A stretch of 64,000 bases of DNA, taken from assembly GCF_007997135.1 (NCBI RefSeq), contig NZ_VORU01000001.1:496001-560000 (forward strand). The letters run 5' to 3'. The notes beneath the pieces were generated by a model. That model was not told the DNA's origin. It did no database searches and worked only from the letters and a program-made list of their open reading frames with translations. A program made the translations under genes and the position numbers. This stretch comes from Aequorivita lipolytica (GTDB lineage Bacteria; Bacteroidota; Bacteroidia; Flavobacteriales; Flavobacteriaceae). The stretch's first letter is position 1. Each line of letters starts with the position of its first letter. This document shows, piece by piece, positions 9,879-19,390 of the stretch.

Positions 9879-10298
9879 ATGTTACAACCTAAAAGAACAA
9901 AGTACCGTAAACAAATGAAAGGCCGTATGAAAGGCGATGCCGGTCGTGGCAACCAGCTAGCATACGGAACCTTCGGTATAAAATCGTTGGAATCAGAATT
10001 TCTTACAGCAAGACAAATTGAAGCTGCACGTATCGCTGCTACTCGTTTTATGAAGAGGGAAGGTTCTATTTGGATTATGATTTTTCCAGATAAACCAATC
10101 ACCAAAAAACCTCTTGAAGTACGTATGGGTAAAGGTAAAGGTGCTGTAGAATATTACGCTGCTGTAGTTAAACCGGGAAGAATGCTTTTCGAAGTATCCG
10201 GTGTTACACTTGAAACGGCAAAAGAAGCATTGCGCCTTGCGGCACAAAAGCTTCCGGTTAAAACTAAATTTGTAATGTCTCGGGATTTCCAAGCATAA
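9879..10298 (+). CDS. rplP: 50S ribosomal protein L16
   Basis: The product has 139 residues. L16 positions the A-site tRNA in the 50S subunit. The segment [19 protein letters not shown] at the start and [24 protein letters not shown] in the middle are typical. The arginine in the MKGR motif (the hydroxylation target in E. coli is a C-terminal-region Arg) cannot be judged here. Order rpsC-rplP-rpmC is canonical. Confidence 0.97.
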   Translation: MLQPKRTKYRKQMKGRMKGDAGRGNQLAYGTFGIKSLESEFLTARQIEAARIAATRFMKREGSIWIMIFPDKPITKKPLEVRMGKGKGAVEYYAAVVKPGRMLFEVSGVTLETAKEALRLAAQKLPVKTKFVMSRDFQA

Positions 10299-10310
10299 TT
10301 TTTTTGAACG

Positions 10311-10502
10311 ATGAAACAATCAGAAATTAAAAAAGCATCAACGGCTGAACTTAATGAAGCATTCGCTGAATCAAGAAAGGCGTATTCAGACCTTAAAATG
10401 GCTCATACCATTTCACCGTTGGAAAATCCAATTCAACTAAGATCCCACAGAAGGGCGATAGCAAGAATAGCGACGGAACTAACTAATAGAGAAGTGCAAT
10501 AA
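10311..10502 (+). CDS. rpmC: 50S ribosomal protein L29
   Basis: A short helical protein of 63 residues located next to the tunnel exit. The motif TAELNEAFAESRKAYSDLK and the ENPIQLRSHRRAIARI segment match the L29 family. It lies 12 bp after rplP and 15 bp before rpsQ. Confidence 0.95.
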   Translation: MKQSEIKKASTAELNEAFAESRKAYSDLKMAHTISPLENPIQLRSHRRAIARIATELTNREVQ

Positions 10503-10517
10503 TTGTACAGCTGAAAG

Positions 10518-10781
10518 ATGGAAGAAATTAAAAGAAACTTAAGAAAAGAACGTGTAGGTGTAGTAACCAGTAGCAAAATGGACAAGTCTATTGTAGTTGC
10601 AGAGGTTAAAAAAGTAAAGCACCCTATGTACGGAAAGTTCGTTTTGAAAACGAAAAAATACGTGGCGCACGACGAAACAAACAACTGCAACGAAGGTGAC
10701 ACTGTAAGGATTATGGAAACACGTCCTTTGAGTAAAACCAAATGTTGGAGATTAGTAGAAATAATTGAAAGAGCGAAGTAA
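10518..10781 (+). CDS. rpsQ: 30S ribosomal protein S17
   Basis: The product has 87 residues. S17 binds 16S rRNA early in 30S assembly. The motif [19 protein letters not shown] and the C-terminal [19 protein letters not shown] are diagnostic. It ends 2 bp before rplN, so the S10 and spc clusters are continuous here. Confidence 0.97.
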   Translation: MEEIKRNLRKERVGVVTSSKMDKSIVVAEVKKVKHPMYGKFVLKTKKYVAHDETNNCNEGDTVRIMETRPLSKTKCWRLVEIIERAK

Positions 10782-10783
10782 TT

Positions 10784-11152
10784 ATGTTACAACAAGAATC
10801 AAGACTCAAAGTCGCAGATAATACCGGTGCTAAGGAAGTACTTACCATCCGTGTATTGGGCGGTACCAAAAGAAGGTATGCCTCTATTGGTGATAAAATT
10901 GTAGTTTCTGTAAAAGAAGCCACACCAAACGGAAGCATTAAAAAAGGAGCAGTTTCTACAGCAGTAGTAGTACGTGTTGCTAAGGAAATTAGAAGACCTG
11001 ACGGTTCTTACATCCGTTTCGACGATAATGCTTGTGTACTTTTGAACCCGCAAGGGGAAATGAGAGGGACACGTGTTTTCGGACCGGTAGCAAGAGAACT
11101 TCGTGACAGACAATTTATGAAAATAGTATCATTAGCACCAGAGGTGCTTTAA
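10784..11152 (+). CDS. rplN: 50S ribosomal protein L14
   Basis: The product has 122 residues, the standard length. L14 is a subunit-interface protein and binds the silencing factor RsfS. The motifs [18 protein letters not shown] and [19 protein letters not shown] are universal. It is the first spc-type gene and is separated by only 2 bp from rpsQ. Confidence 0.98.
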   Translation: MLQQESRLKVADNTGAKEVLTIRVLGGTKRRYASIGDKIVVSVKEATPNGSIKKGAVSTAVVVRVAKEIRRPDGSYIRFDDNACVLLNPQGEMRGTRVFGPVARELRDRQFMKIVSLAPEVL

Positions 11153-11153
11153 T

Positions 11154-11480
11154 ATGAAAACTAAGATGGCAAAGCTTAAAATAAAATCAGGCGATACAGT
11201 AGTAGTTACTGCCGGAGACCACAAAGGTTCTGAAGGCAAAGTAATGGTGGTGTTCCTTGAGAAAAACAAAGCAATCGTAGAAGGAGTAAATATGGTTTCC
11301 AAACATGAGAAGCCAAGCGCAAAAAACCCACAAGGTGGAATTGCAAAAAAAGAAGCTCCTATCCATATTTCAAACCTTTCATTGGTAGATCCAAAATCTG
11401 GAAAAGCAACACGAGTAGGTTACAAAATGGAAGATGGTAAGAAAGTACGGTTTTCAAAACAATCGAATCAAGCAATATAG
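11154..11480 (+). CDS. rplX: 50S ribosomal protein L24
   Basis: A KOW-domain protein of 108 residues (or 104 if the second ATG at 11166 is used) that initiates 50S assembly. The KOW motif is [18 protein letters not shown], and [15 protein letters not shown] is the conserved central stretch. The first ATG lies one base after the rplN stop. The second gives the more usual MAKLKIK start, so the exact start is uncertain. Confidence 0.95.
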   Translation: MKTKMAKLKIKSGDTVVVTAGDHKGSEGKVMVVFLEKNKAIVEGVNMVSKHEKPSAKNPQGGIAKKEAPIHISNLSLVDPKSGKATRVGYKMEDGKKVRFSKQSNQAI

Positions 11481-11482
11481 TT

Positions 11483-12034
11483 ATGGCATATTCACCAAGA
11501 CTTAAAGAAGAGTACAAAAGCAGAGTGATCAATTCACTTACTGACGAATTTGGTTACAAAAACGTTATGCAGGTACCAAAATTGGAGCGTATCGTTGTTT
11601 CCCGCGGAGTGGGTGCAGCAGTAGCAGACAAAAAACTTATTGACTATTCGGTTGATGAGTTTACAAAGATAACCGGGCAAAAAGCGGTTTCAACAAACTC
11701 TAAAAAGGATGTTGCAAACTTCAAACTTCGTAAAGGCATGCCAATTGGTGTGAAAGTTACGTTGCGTGGAGAGCGTATGTACGAATTTTTAGACAGGTTG
11801 GTTACTTCAGCTTTGCCAAGGGTACGTGACTTTAACGGAATTAAAGCAACCGGTTTTGACGGAAGAGGAAATTACTCTTTGGGAATCACCGAACAAATTA
11901 TCTTCCCAGAAATCGATATCGATAAAGTGAAGAAAATTGAAGGAATGAACATTACGTTTATCACTTCGGCAGCTACCGATAAAGAAGCTAAATCATTATT
12001 ACAAGAATTGGGATTACCCTTTAAAAAGAACTAA
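11483..12034 (+). CDS. rplE: 50S ribosomal protein L5
   Basis: The product has 183 residues. L5 binds 5S rRNA and contacts S13. Visible motifs are [20 protein letters not shown] near the N-terminus and GLPFKKN at the C-terminus. The middle carries [24 protein letters not shown]. It is 2 bp from rplX and 3 bp from rpsN. Confidence 0.97.
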   Translation: MAYSPRLKEEYKSRVINSLTDEFGYKNVMQVPKLERIVVSRGVGAAVADKKLIDYSVDEFTKITGQKAVSTNSKKDVANFKLRKGMPIGVKVTLRGERMYEFLDRLVTSALPRVRDFNGIKATGFDGRGNYSLGITEQIIFPEIDIDKVKKIEGMNITFITSAATDKEAKSLLQELGLPFKKN

Positions 12035-12037
12035 GAG

Positions 12038-12307
12038 ATGGCTAAAGAATCAATGAAAGCCCGCGAGGTTAAGAGACAAAAAACGGTATTGAAGTATGCT
12101 GCCAAACGCAAAGCTTTAAAAGAAGCTGGCGATTGGGAAGGTTTGCAGAAACTACCAAAAAATGCCTCACCAGTACGTTTGCACAACCGTTGTAAACTTA
12201 CCGGAAGACCAAGAGGGTATATGAGAACTTTTGGAGTTTCACGTGTAATTTTTCGTGAAATGGCAAATTCAGGGTTAATTCCAGGAGTGCGCAAAGCATC
12301 TTGGTAA
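12038..12307 (+). CDS. rpsN: 30S ribosomal protein S14, zinc-free type
   Basis: A protein of 89 residues, the long form of S14. The C-terminal half has [22 protein letters not shown] but lacks the paired CxxC zinc ligands found in the short zinc-binding form. It is followed by a 105-bp gap to rpsH that contains two hairpins, unusual within the tightly packed spc cluster. Confidence 0.97.
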   Translation: MAKESMKAREVKRQKTVLKYAAKRKALKEAGDWEGLQKLPKNASPVRLHNRCKLTGRPRGYMRTFGVSRVIFREMANSGLIPGVRKASW

Positions 12308-12313
12308 GAATAA

Positions 12314-12329
12314 GAACAGGTTTCTGTTC
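12314..12329 (+). promoter_or_regulatory. Small hairpin after rpsN
   Basis: GAACAG-GTTT-CTGTTC is a perfect 6-bp stem just after the rpsN stop codon, in the gap before rpsH. Function unknown. Confidence 0.35.
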
Positions 12330-12362
12330 AAAATGAAAAGTATAAACTGGTTGTAGGTTTGG

Positions 12363-12380
12363 TCCCGATAGCTATCGGGA
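12363..12380. repeat. 18-bp palindrome, copy 1 (rpsN-rpsH gap)
   Basis: TCCCGATAGCTATCGGGA is a perfect palindrome. Flanking GGTTTGG and CCAAAAACC can extend it to a longer stem. An identical 18-mer occurs at 13388-13405. I recall this palindrome being frequent in flavobacterial intergenic DNA but cannot verify the count. Confidence 0.8.
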
Positions 12381-12412
12381 AATCCAAAAACCACTTCCGA
12401 AAATTGAAATAA

Positions 12413-12814
12413 ATGAATACAGATCCAATTTCAGATTATCTAACGCGAGTTAGAAATGCTGCAAAAGCCGGACATCGCGTAGTAGAGATTCCAGCGTCAA
12501 ATCTTAAAAAGGAGATTACAAAAATCCTTTTTGATCAAGGTTATATTTTAAGCTACAAATTTGATGACGAAAGTACCCCACAAGGTATCATCAAAATTGC
12601 GTTGAAATACGACAAGATTACCAAGGAATCGGTGATCAAGAAAATACAAAAAATAAGTAAACCAGGTTTACGTAAATACGCAGGTTCAACAGAACTTCCT
12701 CGTATTCTGAACGGTTTGGGTATTGCCATTGTTTCTACTTCTTCAGGAGTTATGACCGGCAAACAGGCCAAGGAACAGAATGTAGGTGGCGAAGTATTGT
12801 GTTACGTTTACTAA
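12413..12814 (+). CDS. rpsH: 30S ribosomal protein S8
   Basis: The product has 133 residues. S8 binds the central domain of 16S rRNA and is the autogenous repressor of the spc operon in E. coli. The N-terminal DPISDYLTRVRNA and C-terminal GIAIVSTSSGVMTGKQAKEQNVGGEVLCYVY are typical. The 105-bp gap upstream holds a hairpin and the palindrome copy 1, which could hold a control site. Confidence 0.98.
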   Translation: MNTDPISDYLTRVRNAAKAGHRVVEIPASNLKKEITKILFDQGYILSYKFDDESTPQGIIKIALKYDKITKESVIKKIQKISKPGLRKYAGSTELPRILNGLGIAIVSTSSGVMTGKQAKEQNVGGEVLCYVY

Positions 12815-12829
12815 AAAATAGACAAAGAA

Positions 12830-13372
12830 ATGTCAAGAATAGGTAAAAACCCGGTAGCAATTCCACAAGGAGTTACAGTTGATGTAAAAGACAACGTGAT
12901 TACCGTAAAAGGAAAATTAGGCGAGTTAACTCAGGAGTATGCTGATGTAACGGTAAAAGTAGAAGACGGACAGGTATTGGTTGAACGGCCTTCAGATTCA
13001 AAAGACCACACTGCAAAGCACGGTCTTTACAGATCTTTGATCAATAATATGATTGAAGGTGTAAGCAATGGCTGGACCAAATCTTTAGAATTGGTAGGTG
13101 TGGGTTACCGCGCCAGCAACCAAGGACAAAAATTAGATTTAGCGTTAGGATATTCACACAATATCGTTTTGAACATCGCTCCAGAAGTGATAGTTGAAAC
13201 AATATCTGACAAAGGTAAAAATCCAATCGTAAAACTAACATCACACGACAAGCAATTGGTAGGGCAAGTAGCGGCAAAAATACGTGGCTTCCGTAAACCT
13301 GAGCCGTACAAAGGAAAAGGGATCAAGTTTGTAGGTGAACAATTAAGAAGAAAAGCAGGTAAATCTGCATAA
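12830..13372 (+). CDS. rplF: 50S ribosomal protein L6
   Basis: The product has 180 residues with two L6 repeats. L6 sits near the GTPase-associated centre. Diagnostic parts are [15 protein letters not shown] at the start and [24 protein letters not shown] at the end. It lies 15 bp after rpsH; a 65-bp gap with palindrome copy 2 follows. Confidence 0.98.
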   Translation: MSRIGKNPVAIPQGVTVDVKDNVITVKGKLGELTQEYADVTVKVEDGQVLVERPSDSKDHTAKHGLYRSLINNMIEGVSNGWTKSLELVGVGYRASNQGQKLDLALGYSHNIVLNIAPEVIVETISDKGKNPIVKLTSHDKQLVGQVAAKIRGFRKPEPYKGKGIKFVGEQLRRKAGKSA

Positions 13373-13387
13373 AAATATTTTTCGGTC

Positions 13388-13405
13388 TCCCGATAGCTAT
13401 CGGGA
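13388..13405. repeat. 18-bp palindrome, copy 2 (rplF-rplR gap)
   Basis: Identical to the palindrome at 12363-12380. Flanking TTTCGG and CCGAAA can also pair, so this copy too has a compensating outer stem although its flanks differ in sequence from copy 1. Confidence 0.8.
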
Positions 13406-13406
13406 C

Positions 13407-13434
13407 TAAAATCCGAAATCTAAAATCGAAAATC
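13407..13434. repeat. Imperfect tandem array, 4 x 7 bp
   Basis: Units TAAAATC, CGAAATC, TAAAATC and GAAAATC run to within 3 bp of the rplR start codon at 13438. Confidence 0.75.
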
Positions 13435-13437
13435 GAC

Positions 13438-13794
13438 ATGGCATTATCAAAGTACGAAAGAAGAGAGCGCTTGCGCATGAGGATCAGAAAAACGGTTGAG
13501 GGGACTGAAAGTCGCCCACGTTTGGCTGTTTTCCGCAGCAATAAAGAAATATACGCTCAGATTATTGACGATGTAAATGGAAAGACCATTACCGCTGCAT
13601 CTTCAAGAGATAAAGACATTGACGCTTCAAAAGTAAACAAAGTTGAAGCTGCAAAATTGGTAGGAAAAGCAATCGCTGAGAAAGCAGTAAAAGCAGGTGT
13701 AGAAGCCATCGCTTTTGACAGAGGCGGTTACCTATACCACGGAAGAGTAAAATCATTAGCTGAAGGTGCACGCGAAGGTGGCCTTAAATTCTAA
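13438..13794 (+). CDS. rplR: 50S ribosomal protein L18
   Basis: The product has 118 residues. L18 binds 5S rRNA together with L5 and L25. The motif [21 protein letters not shown] and the C-terminal [26 protein letters not shown] are diagnostic. It begins directly after a 7-bp-period repeat array and ends 5 bp before rpsE. Confidence 0.97.
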   Translation: MALSKYERRERLRMRIRKTVEGTESRPRLAVFRSNKEIYAQIIDDVNGKTITAASSRDKDIDASKVNKVEAAKLVGKAIAEKAVKAGVEAIAFDRGGYLYHGRVKSLAEGAREGGLKF

Positions 13795-13799
13795 GCAAT

Positions 13800-14324
13800 A
13801 TGTATCAAGATTATAAAAACGTAGAATTAGTAAAACCAGGAGGTCTTGAATTGAAAGACCGTTTGGTAGGTGTACAACGTGTAACCAAGGTGACCAAAGG
13901 TGGTCGTGCCTTCGGATTTTCAGCTATTGTAGTTGTTGGAGACGAAAAAGGAGTGGTTGGCCAAGGTCTTGGGAAATCCAAGGATGTAGCCAGCGCTATA
14001 GCGAAAGCTATTGAGGATGCTAAGAAAAACTTAGTTCGCATCCCGCTTAATAAAGTGACTCTTCCACACGAACAAAAAGGAAAATACGGCGGAGCCCGTG
14101 TTAACCTTCTTCCAGCTGCGCCTGGTACCGGAGTAATTGCTGGAGGTGCCGTACGTGCCGTATTGGAAGCAGTTGGAGTTCACGATGTATTGTCAAAATC
14201 TCAAGGATCTTCCAATCCACACAACGTGGTAAAAGCAACTTTTGATGCCCTTTTGCAAATGCGAAGCGCACAAACCGTTGCCAACCAACGTGGAATTTCA
14301 CTTGAAAAAGTTTTTAAAGGATAA
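13800..14324 (+). CDS. rpsE: 30S ribosomal protein S5
   Basis: The product has 174 residues. S5 is involved in decoding accuracy and mRNA unwinding. The motif [31 protein letters not shown] and the [24 protein letters not shown] segment are clear. Rpmd follows 11 bp downstream. Confidence 0.98.
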   Translation: MYQDYKNVELVKPGGLELKDRLVGVQRVTKVTKGGRAFGFSAIVVVGDEKGVVGQGLGKSKDVASAIAKAIEDAKKNLVRIPLNKVTLPHEQKGKYGGARVNLLPAAPGTGVIAGGAVRAVLEAVGVHDVLSKSQGSSNPHNVVKATFDALLQMRSAQTVANQRGISLEKVFKG

Positions 14325-14335
14325 ATATCAGAACG

Positions 14336-14515
14336 ATGGCAAAAATTAAAGTAACAAAGGTAAAAAGCGTTATAAAACGCCCAAAAAACCAAAAGAGAAT
14401 CATGGAATCTTTGGGTCTTCACAAGATGAACCAAACGGTTGAACATGATGATACGCCAAACATTCTTGGTATGATCAATAAAGTTAATCACTTGGTTTCT
14501 GTTGAAACCAAATAA
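14336..14515 (+). CDS. rpmD: 50S ribosomal protein L30
   Basis: A 59-codon gene between rpsE and rplO. The product starts MAKIKVTKVKSVIKRPKNQK, continues with the MESLGLHKMNQTVEHDDTP motif, and ends HLVSVETK. This is the normal L30 length and position. The ATG at 14336 is 11 bp after the rpsE stop, and rplO starts 14 bp after the TAA at 14513-14515. Confidence 0.95.
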   Translation: MAKIKVTKVKSVIKRPKNQKRIMESLGLHKMNQTVEHDDTPNILGMINKVNHLVSVETK

Positions 14516-14529
14516 GGAAACACGAAAAA

Positions 14530-14982
14530 ATGGATTTAAGTAACTTACAACCCGCCGCAGGATCGGCGAAAAACAAAGGCAAGCGAGTAGGTCGCGGACA
14601 AGGTTCCGGTAAAGGTGGTACTGCCACCCGCGGACATAAAGGAGCAAAATCACGTTCAGGTTATTCCAAGAAAATTGGATTTGAAGGTGGACAAATGCCC
14701 CTACAACGTCGTGTTCCTAAGTTTGGATTTACAAATATCAACCGTAAAGAGTACAAAGGAATCAACATTGATACTTTGCAACAATTGGTTGACGACAAAA
14801 AATTAAATGATACCGTTGACTTTGAAACCTTGGTAGGTTTGGGTCTTGCTGGTAAAAACGAAATGGTGAAGATTTTAGGAAGAGGCGAAATAAAAGCAAA
14901 ATTAAGGGTGTCTGCACACAAGTTCACTGCCTCGGCAAAGGAAGCTATTGAAGCTGCCGGAGGTGAAGTAGTAACATTGTAA
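14530..14982 (+). CDS. rplO: 50S ribosomal protein L15
   Basis: The product has 150 residues. L15 is a late-assembly 50S protein. The glycine/arginine-rich N-terminus (RVGRGQGSGKGGTATRGHKGAKSR) and GFEGGQMPLQRRVPKFGF are diagnostic. The gene is followed by secY after 12 bp, the standard spc order. Confidence 0.98.
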   Translation: MDLSNLQPAAGSAKNKGKRVGRGQGSGKGGTATRGHKGAKSRSGYSKKIGFEGGQMPLQRRVPKFGFTNINRKEYKGINIDTLQQLVDDKKLNDTVDFETLVGLGLAGKNEMVKILGRGEIKAKLRVSAHKFTASAKEAIEAAGGEVVTL

Positions 14983-14994
14983 CAATAGATAAGG

Positions 14995-16338
14995 ATGAAA
15001 TTTATCGAAACCTTAAAGAATGTTTGGAATATAGAAGAGCTGCGTAACCGCATCTTTCTCACCCTTGGAATGCTTTTAGTGTACCGTTTTGGAGCACAAG
15101 TAGTACTTCCGGGGATTGACGCAGATATGCTTGCGAACTTTGCAGGTCAGTTTGATGCTGGCGGTATTGGCGGTTTGCTAAACGCATTTACGGGAGGAGC
15201 TTTTGCTAACGCATCTGTTTTTGCATTGGGTATTATGCCTTACATCTCTGCTTCTATTGTGGTGCAGTTAATGCAAATTGCAGTGCCTTATCTTCAGAAA
15301 CTACAAAAAGAAGGTGAAAGTGGACGTAAAAAAATCAATCAGATTACCCGTTGGTTAACCATCGGTATTTGTTTGGTACAAGCGCCAAGTTATCTTGCAG
15401 GTCTTCCAGCAATGGGAGTTCCAGCAGAAGCTTTTATAATGGGCCAGAGTTTTATGTTTTACTTTTCTTCAGTAATCATACTTGTAACAGGAACCATATT
15501 CGCAATGTGGCTGGGTGAAAAAATTACTGACAAAGGTATAGGGAACGGTATTTCCATATTAATTATGGTTGGTATTATTGCACGTTTACCTCAGTCTTTT
15601 GCTCAAGAATTCGTTTCAAGAGTAATGGAATCAAACGGTGGTTTAATTATGATACTTATTGAATTGGTTATCTGGTTCGTCATTATACTACTATCAATTA
15701 TGTTAGTAATGGCAGTACGCAAGATACCTGTTCAATATGCAAGAAGAACGGCTAGTGGTGGTTATGAGAAGAACATTTTCGGGGCACGACAGTTTATTCC
15801 ATTAAAGTTGAATGCTTCCGGAGTAATGCCAATCATCTTTGCCCAAGCAATTATGTTCGTGCCCTCAGCGGTGGCTAGTCTTAATGATAGTGACTTTTCA
15901 CAGAGTATTCAAGCTACCTTTAGTGATATCTTCGGATTTTGGTACAACTTGGTATTTGCAGTGTTGATTATAATATTCACGTATTTCTATACTGCTATCA
16001 CGGTGCCAACAAACAAAATGGCTGACGATCTAAAACGTAGTGGTGGGTTTATTCCTGGTATTAAACCAGGCACGCAAACCGCTGAATATTTAGATCGAAT
16101 TATGTCCCAAATTACCCTTCCAGGTTCTGTATTTTTGGCCTTGATTGCTATTTTTCCAGCTTTCGTGGTTAAATTAATGGGTATCCAGCAAGGATGGGCA
16201 TTATTCTACGGTGGTACTTCACTCCTAATTATGGTAGGTGTAGCTATCGATACAATGCAACAAGTAAACTCGTACTTATTGAACCGTCACTATGATGGCT
16301 TAATGAAAAGCGGCAAAAATAGAAAAGCAGTAGCATAA
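14995..16338 (+). CDS. secY: Protein translocase subunit SecY
   Basis: A polytopic inner-membrane protein of 447 residues with about 10 transmembrane helices, the channel subunit of SecYEG. The conserved [20 protein letters not shown] motif of helix 2 and the cytoplasmic loop with [24 protein letters not shown] are present. infA starts 2 bp after it. The adk and map genes often found between secY and infA in other bacteria are absent here. Confidence 0.98.
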   Translation: MKFIETLKNVWNIEELRNRIFLTLGMLLVYRFGAQVVLPGIDADMLANFAGQFDAGGIGGLLNAFTGGAFANASVFALGIMPYISASIVVQLMQIAVPYLQKLQKEGESGRKKINQITRWLTIGICLVQAPSYLAGLPAMGVPAEAFIMGQSFMFYFSSVIILVTGTIFAMWLGEKITDKGIGNGISILIMVGIIARLPQSFAQEFVSRVMESNGGLIMILIELVIWFVIILLSIMLVMAVRKIPVQYARRTASGGYEKNIFGARQFIPLKLNASGVMPIIFAQAIMFVPSAVASLNDSDFSQSIQATFSDIFGFWYNLVFAVLIIIFTYFYTAITVPTNKMADDLKRSGGFIPGIKPGTQTAEYLDRIMSQITLPGSVFLALIAIFPAFVVKLMGIQQGWALFYGGTSLLIMVGVAIDTMQQVNSYLLNRHYDGLMKSGKNRKAVA

Positions 16339-16340
16339 TT

Positions 16341-16556
16341 ATGGCAAAACAAAGCGCAATAGAACAGGATGGAAGTATAGTGGAAGCACTATCAAACGCA
16401 ATGTTCCGTGTAGAACTCGAAAACGGTCACGTAGTAACCGCTCATATTTCTGGTAAAATGCGAATGCACTACATAAAATTGTTGCCTGGAGATAAAGTGA
16501 AACTGGAAATGAGCCCTTACGATTTAACAAAGGCCAGAATAACATACAGATATTAA
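16341..16556 (+). CDS. infA: Translation initiation factor IF-1
   Basis: An S1-type OB-fold protein of 71 residues that occupies the A site during initiation. The motifs [22 protein letters not shown] and [18 protein letters not shown] are typical. It lies 2 bp after secY. A 95-bp gap follows before rpmJ, with a perfect 7-bp hairpin (CAGATGG-TT-CCATCTG, 16608-16623). Confidence 0.97.
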   Translation: MAKQSAIEQDGSIVEALSNAMFRVELENGHVVTAHISGKMRMHYIKLLPGDKVKLEMSPYDLTKARITYRY

Positions 16557-16607
16557 TACAATGTACCTCGCGGTTCATTGAACTATAAAAACGAAAACAG
16601 ATGAAAC

Positions 16608-16623
16608 CAGATGGTTCCATCTG
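16608..16623 (+). promoter_or_regulatory. Hairpin between infA and rpmJ
   Basis: A perfect inverted repeat, CAGATGG-TT-CCATCTG, in the 95-bp gap. No T-run follows it, so it is not a terminator; the role is unknown. Confidence 0.35.
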
Positions 16624-16651
16624 ACCTTTAAAAATTAAATAATAAAGACAG

Positions 16652-16768
16652 ATGAAAGTTAGAGCATCCGTAAAGAAAAGAAGTGCCGACTGCAAGATTG
16701 TTCGCAGAAAGGGCAGATTATATGTAATTAACAAAAAGAACCCAAAGTTCAAACAAAGACAAGGATAA
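16652..16768 (+). CDS. rpmJ: 50S ribosomal protein L36, zinc-free form
   Basis: A 38-codon gene beginning [17 protein letters not shown] and ending FKQRQG. Compared with the zinc-binding form, ligand positions 11, 27 and 33 are Ser, Asn and Phe, and only Cys14 remains. It therefore cannot bind zinc in the usual way. Rpsm starts 3 bp downstream. I recall this form as usual for Bacteroidetes. Confidence 0.95.
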   Translation: MKVRASVKKRSADCKIVRRKGRLYVINKKNPKFKQRQG

Positions 16769-16771
16769 GTT

Positions 16772-17146
16772 ATGGCAAGAATCGCAGGTGTAGATATCCC
16801 GAAGCACAAAAGGGGTGTAATCGCGTTAACGTATATCTTCGGAATCGGTAAAAGCCGTGCCCAAGATATTCTGAAAAAAGCCGAGGTTAACGAAGACAAA
16901 AAAGTAAGTGAATGGAACGATGATGAAATCGGTGCCATTCGTGATGCTGTGTCGTCTTTCAAAATCGAAGGTGAATTACGTAGTGAAGTTCAATTAAGCA
17001 TTAAACGCTTAATGGATATTGGTTGTTACAGAGGTATTCGTCACAGATCGGGTCTTCCGCTTCGTGGCCAACGTACTAAAAATAACTCCCGTACAAGAAA
17101 AGGAAAACGTAAAACTGTTGCTAACAAGAAAAAAGCAACTAAATAA
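16772..17146 (+). CDS. rpsM: 30S ribosomal protein S13
   Basis: The product has 124 residues. S13 bridges the 30S head and the 50S subunit. The motif [26 protein letters not shown] and C-terminal [22 protein letters not shown] are diagnostic. It is the first gene of the alpha cluster and is followed by rpsK after 11 bp. Confidence 0.98.
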   Translation: MARIAGVDIPKHKRGVIALTYIFGIGKSRAQDILKKAEVNEDKKVSEWNDDEIGAIRDAVSSFKIEGELRSEVQLSIKRLMDIGCYRGIRHRSGLPLRGQRTKNNSRTRKGKRKTVANKKKATK

Positions 17147-17157
17147 AACCTAGAGTT

Positions 17158-17559
17158 ATGGCAAAGACAACTTCCAAAACTGGAAAAACAGTTAAAAAAC
17201 GCAAGGTTAATGTTGAATCTGTTGGTGAAGCACACATTACTGCTTCATTCAACAACATTATCGTTTCGTTAACAAATAAGAACGGAGATGTTATCTCTTG
17301 GTCCTCAGCCGGTAAAATGGGCTTTCGCGGATCTAAGAAAAACACTCCTTATGCAGCTCAATTGGCATCAGAAGATTGTGCGAAAGTTGCACACGACGCT
17401 GGTTTACGTAAAGTAAAAGTTTACGTAAAGGGGCCAGGAAACGGTAGAGAATCTGCAATACGTTCCATCCACAATGCAGGAATTGAAGTAACTGAGATTA
17501 TCGACGTTACGCCAATGCCGCACAATGGATGCCGTCCTCCAAAAAGAAGAAGAGTTTAA
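17158..17559 (+). CDS. rpsK: 30S ribosomal protein S11
   Basis: The product has 133 residues. S11 lies on the 30S platform and contacts the Shine-Dalgarno helix region. The C-terminal half has [24 protein letters not shown], then [19 protein letters not shown] recall that S11 is one of the proteins reported to sequester the anti-SD tail in Bacteroidetes ribosomes. The 211-bp gap that follows before rpsD is the largest in the ribosomal block. Confidence 0.98.
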   Translation: MAKTTSKTGKTVKKRKVNVESVGEAHITASFNNIIVSLTNKNGDVISWSSAGKMGFRGSKKNTPYAAQLASEDCAKVAHDAGLRKVKVYVKGPGNGRESAIRSIHNAGIEVTEIIDVTPMPHNGCRPPKRRRV

Positions 17560-17565
17560 TATTTT

Positions 17566-17723
17566 TTATTCTCTATTGCTTTTCAAAAAAAAGCATTCTT
17601 TATTGTTGCCTAGCGCAAAAATAAATAGAGAATAAATAATAATAATAAGTAATAATTAATAACAAGTATCAATCTGAAGGAATAAAGAACTAAAGGATAG
17701 TACAGGCGCAATGTATTGCGTCT
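17566..17723 (+). promoter_or_regulatory. Structured rpsK-rpsD intergenic region
   Basis: TTATTCTCTATT (17566-17577) pairs perfectly with AATAGAGAATAA (17624-17635) and encloses a smaller GCTTTT/AAAAGC stem. A separate 9-bp hairpin with a 2-nt loop (AGGCGCAAT/ATTGCGTCT, 17704-17723) lies 48 bp before the rpsD start. S4 is a feedback regulator in other bacteria, so a site here is plausible but unproven. Confidence 0.45.
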
Positions 17724-17770
17724 CCACAAATGACCTTAATTTAGTTTTCCTTCATAACCTTAAATTAGAA

Positions 17771-18376
17771 ATGGCAAGATATACTGGTCCAAAAACTAAA
17801 ATAGCCCGTAAGTTCGGGGAAGCAATTTTCGGGGACGATAAATCTTTCGAAAAAAGAAACTACCCTCCGGGGCAACACGGTAACACACGTCGCCGTGGTA
17901 AAAAATCTGAATATGCAATCCAATTGATGGAGAAGCAAAAAGCAAAATATACCTATGGTATCTTGGAGCGTCAATTCAGAAATATGTTTAAAAAAGCAAC
18001 AGCTGCTCCTGGTATTACAGGTCAGGTATTGCTTCAATTGGCGGAGTCTCGTCTAGATAATGTTGTGTACCGAATGGGAATTTCCCCAAGTCGCTCTGGT
18101 GCTAGACAATTAGTCTCTCACCGTCATATCACCGTTAATGGTGAAAAAGTAAACATTCCATCTTACCAGTTGAAACCTGGAGATGTAGTGGCCGTTAGAG
18201 AGAAATCAAAATCTCTTGGCGCAATCAACGATTCGTTGGCAAACGCAAATCATGTTTACGAGTGGATCACTTGGAACGACGAAAAAAAGGAAGGAACTTT
18301 CGTTTCTGTACCTGAGCGTATCCAAATCCCAGAAAACATTAACGAGCAGTTTATCGTCGAATTATATTCTAAATAA
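17771..18376 (+). CDS. rpsD: 30S ribosomal protein S4, zinc-free type
   Basis: The product has 201 residues from the ATG at 17771 ([16 protein letters not shown]). The frame is open 20 codons further upstream, but that extension is not S4-like. The N-terminal domain lacks the four cysteines of zinc-binding S4. The S4 RNA-binding domain is visible as [33 protein letters not shown]4 initiates 30S assembly. It lies 19 bp before rpoA. Confidence 0.97.
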   Translation: MARYTGPKTKIARKFGEAIFGDDKSFEKRNYPPGQHGNTRRRGKKSEYAIQLMEKQKAKYTYGILERQFRNMFKKATAAPGITGQVLLQLAESRLDNVVYRMGISPSRSGARQLVSHRHITVNGEKVNIPSYQLKPGDVVAVREKSKSLGAINDSLANANHVYEWITWNDEKKEGTFVSVPERIQIPENINEQFIVELYSK

Positions 18377-18395
18377 TAAAAACAGAAAGTCAATT

Positions 18396-19388
18396 ATGGC
18401 AGTATTTAGTTTTCAGAAGCCTGATAAAGTTATAATGGTAAATTCTACCGATTTCGAGGGGAAATTTGAATTTCGTCCTTTGGAACCGGGTTACGGACTT
18501 ACCGTTGGTAACGCATTAAGACGCGTATTACTTTCCTCTTTGGAGGGATTCGCCATTACTTCAGTTCGCATTGAAGGCGTGGATCACGAATTTTCTACCA
18601 TTGCAGGAGTAGTGGAAGATGTTACCGAAATTATTTTGAACCTTAAGCAAGTTCGTTTCAAAAGACAGATTGATGAGATAGATAACGAAACCGTTACTAT
18701 TTCAGTTTCTGGGAACGAGCAGTTAAAGGCTGGTGATTTCCAAAAGTTCATTTCAGGTTTCCAAGTATTGAATCCAGAATTGGTTATTTGCAATATGGAC
18801 AAGAAAGTGAACCTTAATATGGAAATCACTATCGAAAAAGGCCGCGGTTATGTTCCTGCAGAAGAGAACAAAAAAGCGAACGCTCCATTGGGAACCATCT
18901 TTACAGATTCTATCTACACTCCAATTAAAAATGTGAAGTACAGTATTGAAAACTTCCGTGTAGAGCAAAAGACAGATTACGAAAAATTAGTTTTCGAAAT
19001 CGTTACAGACGGATCTATTCATCCTAAAGATGCTTTAACCGAAGCTGCAAAAACATTGATTCACCACTTTATGTTGTTCAGCGATGAGCGCATTACTTTG
19101 GAAGCAGATGAGATTGCACAAACTGAAACTTATGATGAAGAATCCCTTCACATGCGTCAGTTGCTTAAAACTAAACTAGTAGATATGGACCTTTCTGTCC
19201 GTGCGCTAAACTGTTTGAAAGCTGCAGAGGTTGATACTTTGGGAGACTTAGTATCTTACAACAAAAATGACTTGATGAAGTTCCGTAACTTCGGTAAAAA
19301 ATCGCTTACAGAGCTTGAAGAGCTTGTAAACGTGAAAGGCCTAAATTTCGGGATGGATCTTGCAAAATATAAATTAGATAAAGACTAG
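18396..19388 (+). CDS. rpoA: DNA-directed RNA polymerase subunit alpha
   Basis: The product has 330 residues, the usual length. The N-terminal dimerisation domain contains [21 protein letters not shown]; the C-terminal DNA-binding domain has [22 protein letters not shown] and [16 protein letters not shown]. The true start is the ATG at 18396 ([12 protein letters not shown]). An in-frame upstream extension overlaps rpsD and is not used by the family. A 7-bp-period inverted array separates it from rplQ. Confidence 0.98.
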   Translation: MAVFSFQKPDKVIMVNSTDFEGKFEFRPLEPGYGLTVGNALRRVLLSSLEGFAITSVRIEGVDHEFSTIAGVVEDVTEIILNLKQVRFKRQIDEIDNETVTISVSGNEQLKAGDFQKFISGFQVLNPELVICNMDKKVNLNMEITIEKGRGYVPAEENKKANAPLGTIFTDSIYTPIKNVKYSIENFRVEQKTDYEKLVFEIVTDGSIHPKDALTEAAKTLIHHFMLFSDERITLEADEIAQTETYDEESLHMRQLLKTKLVDMDLSVRALNCLKAAEVDTLGDLVSYNKNDLMKFRNFGKKSLTELEELVNVKGLNFGMDLAKYKLDKD

Positions 19389-19390
19389 TT

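Noticed and set aside
16339-16962. A 207-codon open frame on the minus strand opposite infA, rpmJ and rpsM
   Set aside because: It lies antisense to three certain genes, is low-complexity, resembles no family and has no promoter.
17711-17770. N-terminal extension of S4
   Set aside because: The upstream 20 codons are not S4-like and cross a hairpin; the family start MARYTGPK is at 17771.
18216-18395. N-terminal extension of RpoA overlapping rpsD
   Set aside because: Not conserved; the normal RpoA N-terminus begins at 18396.
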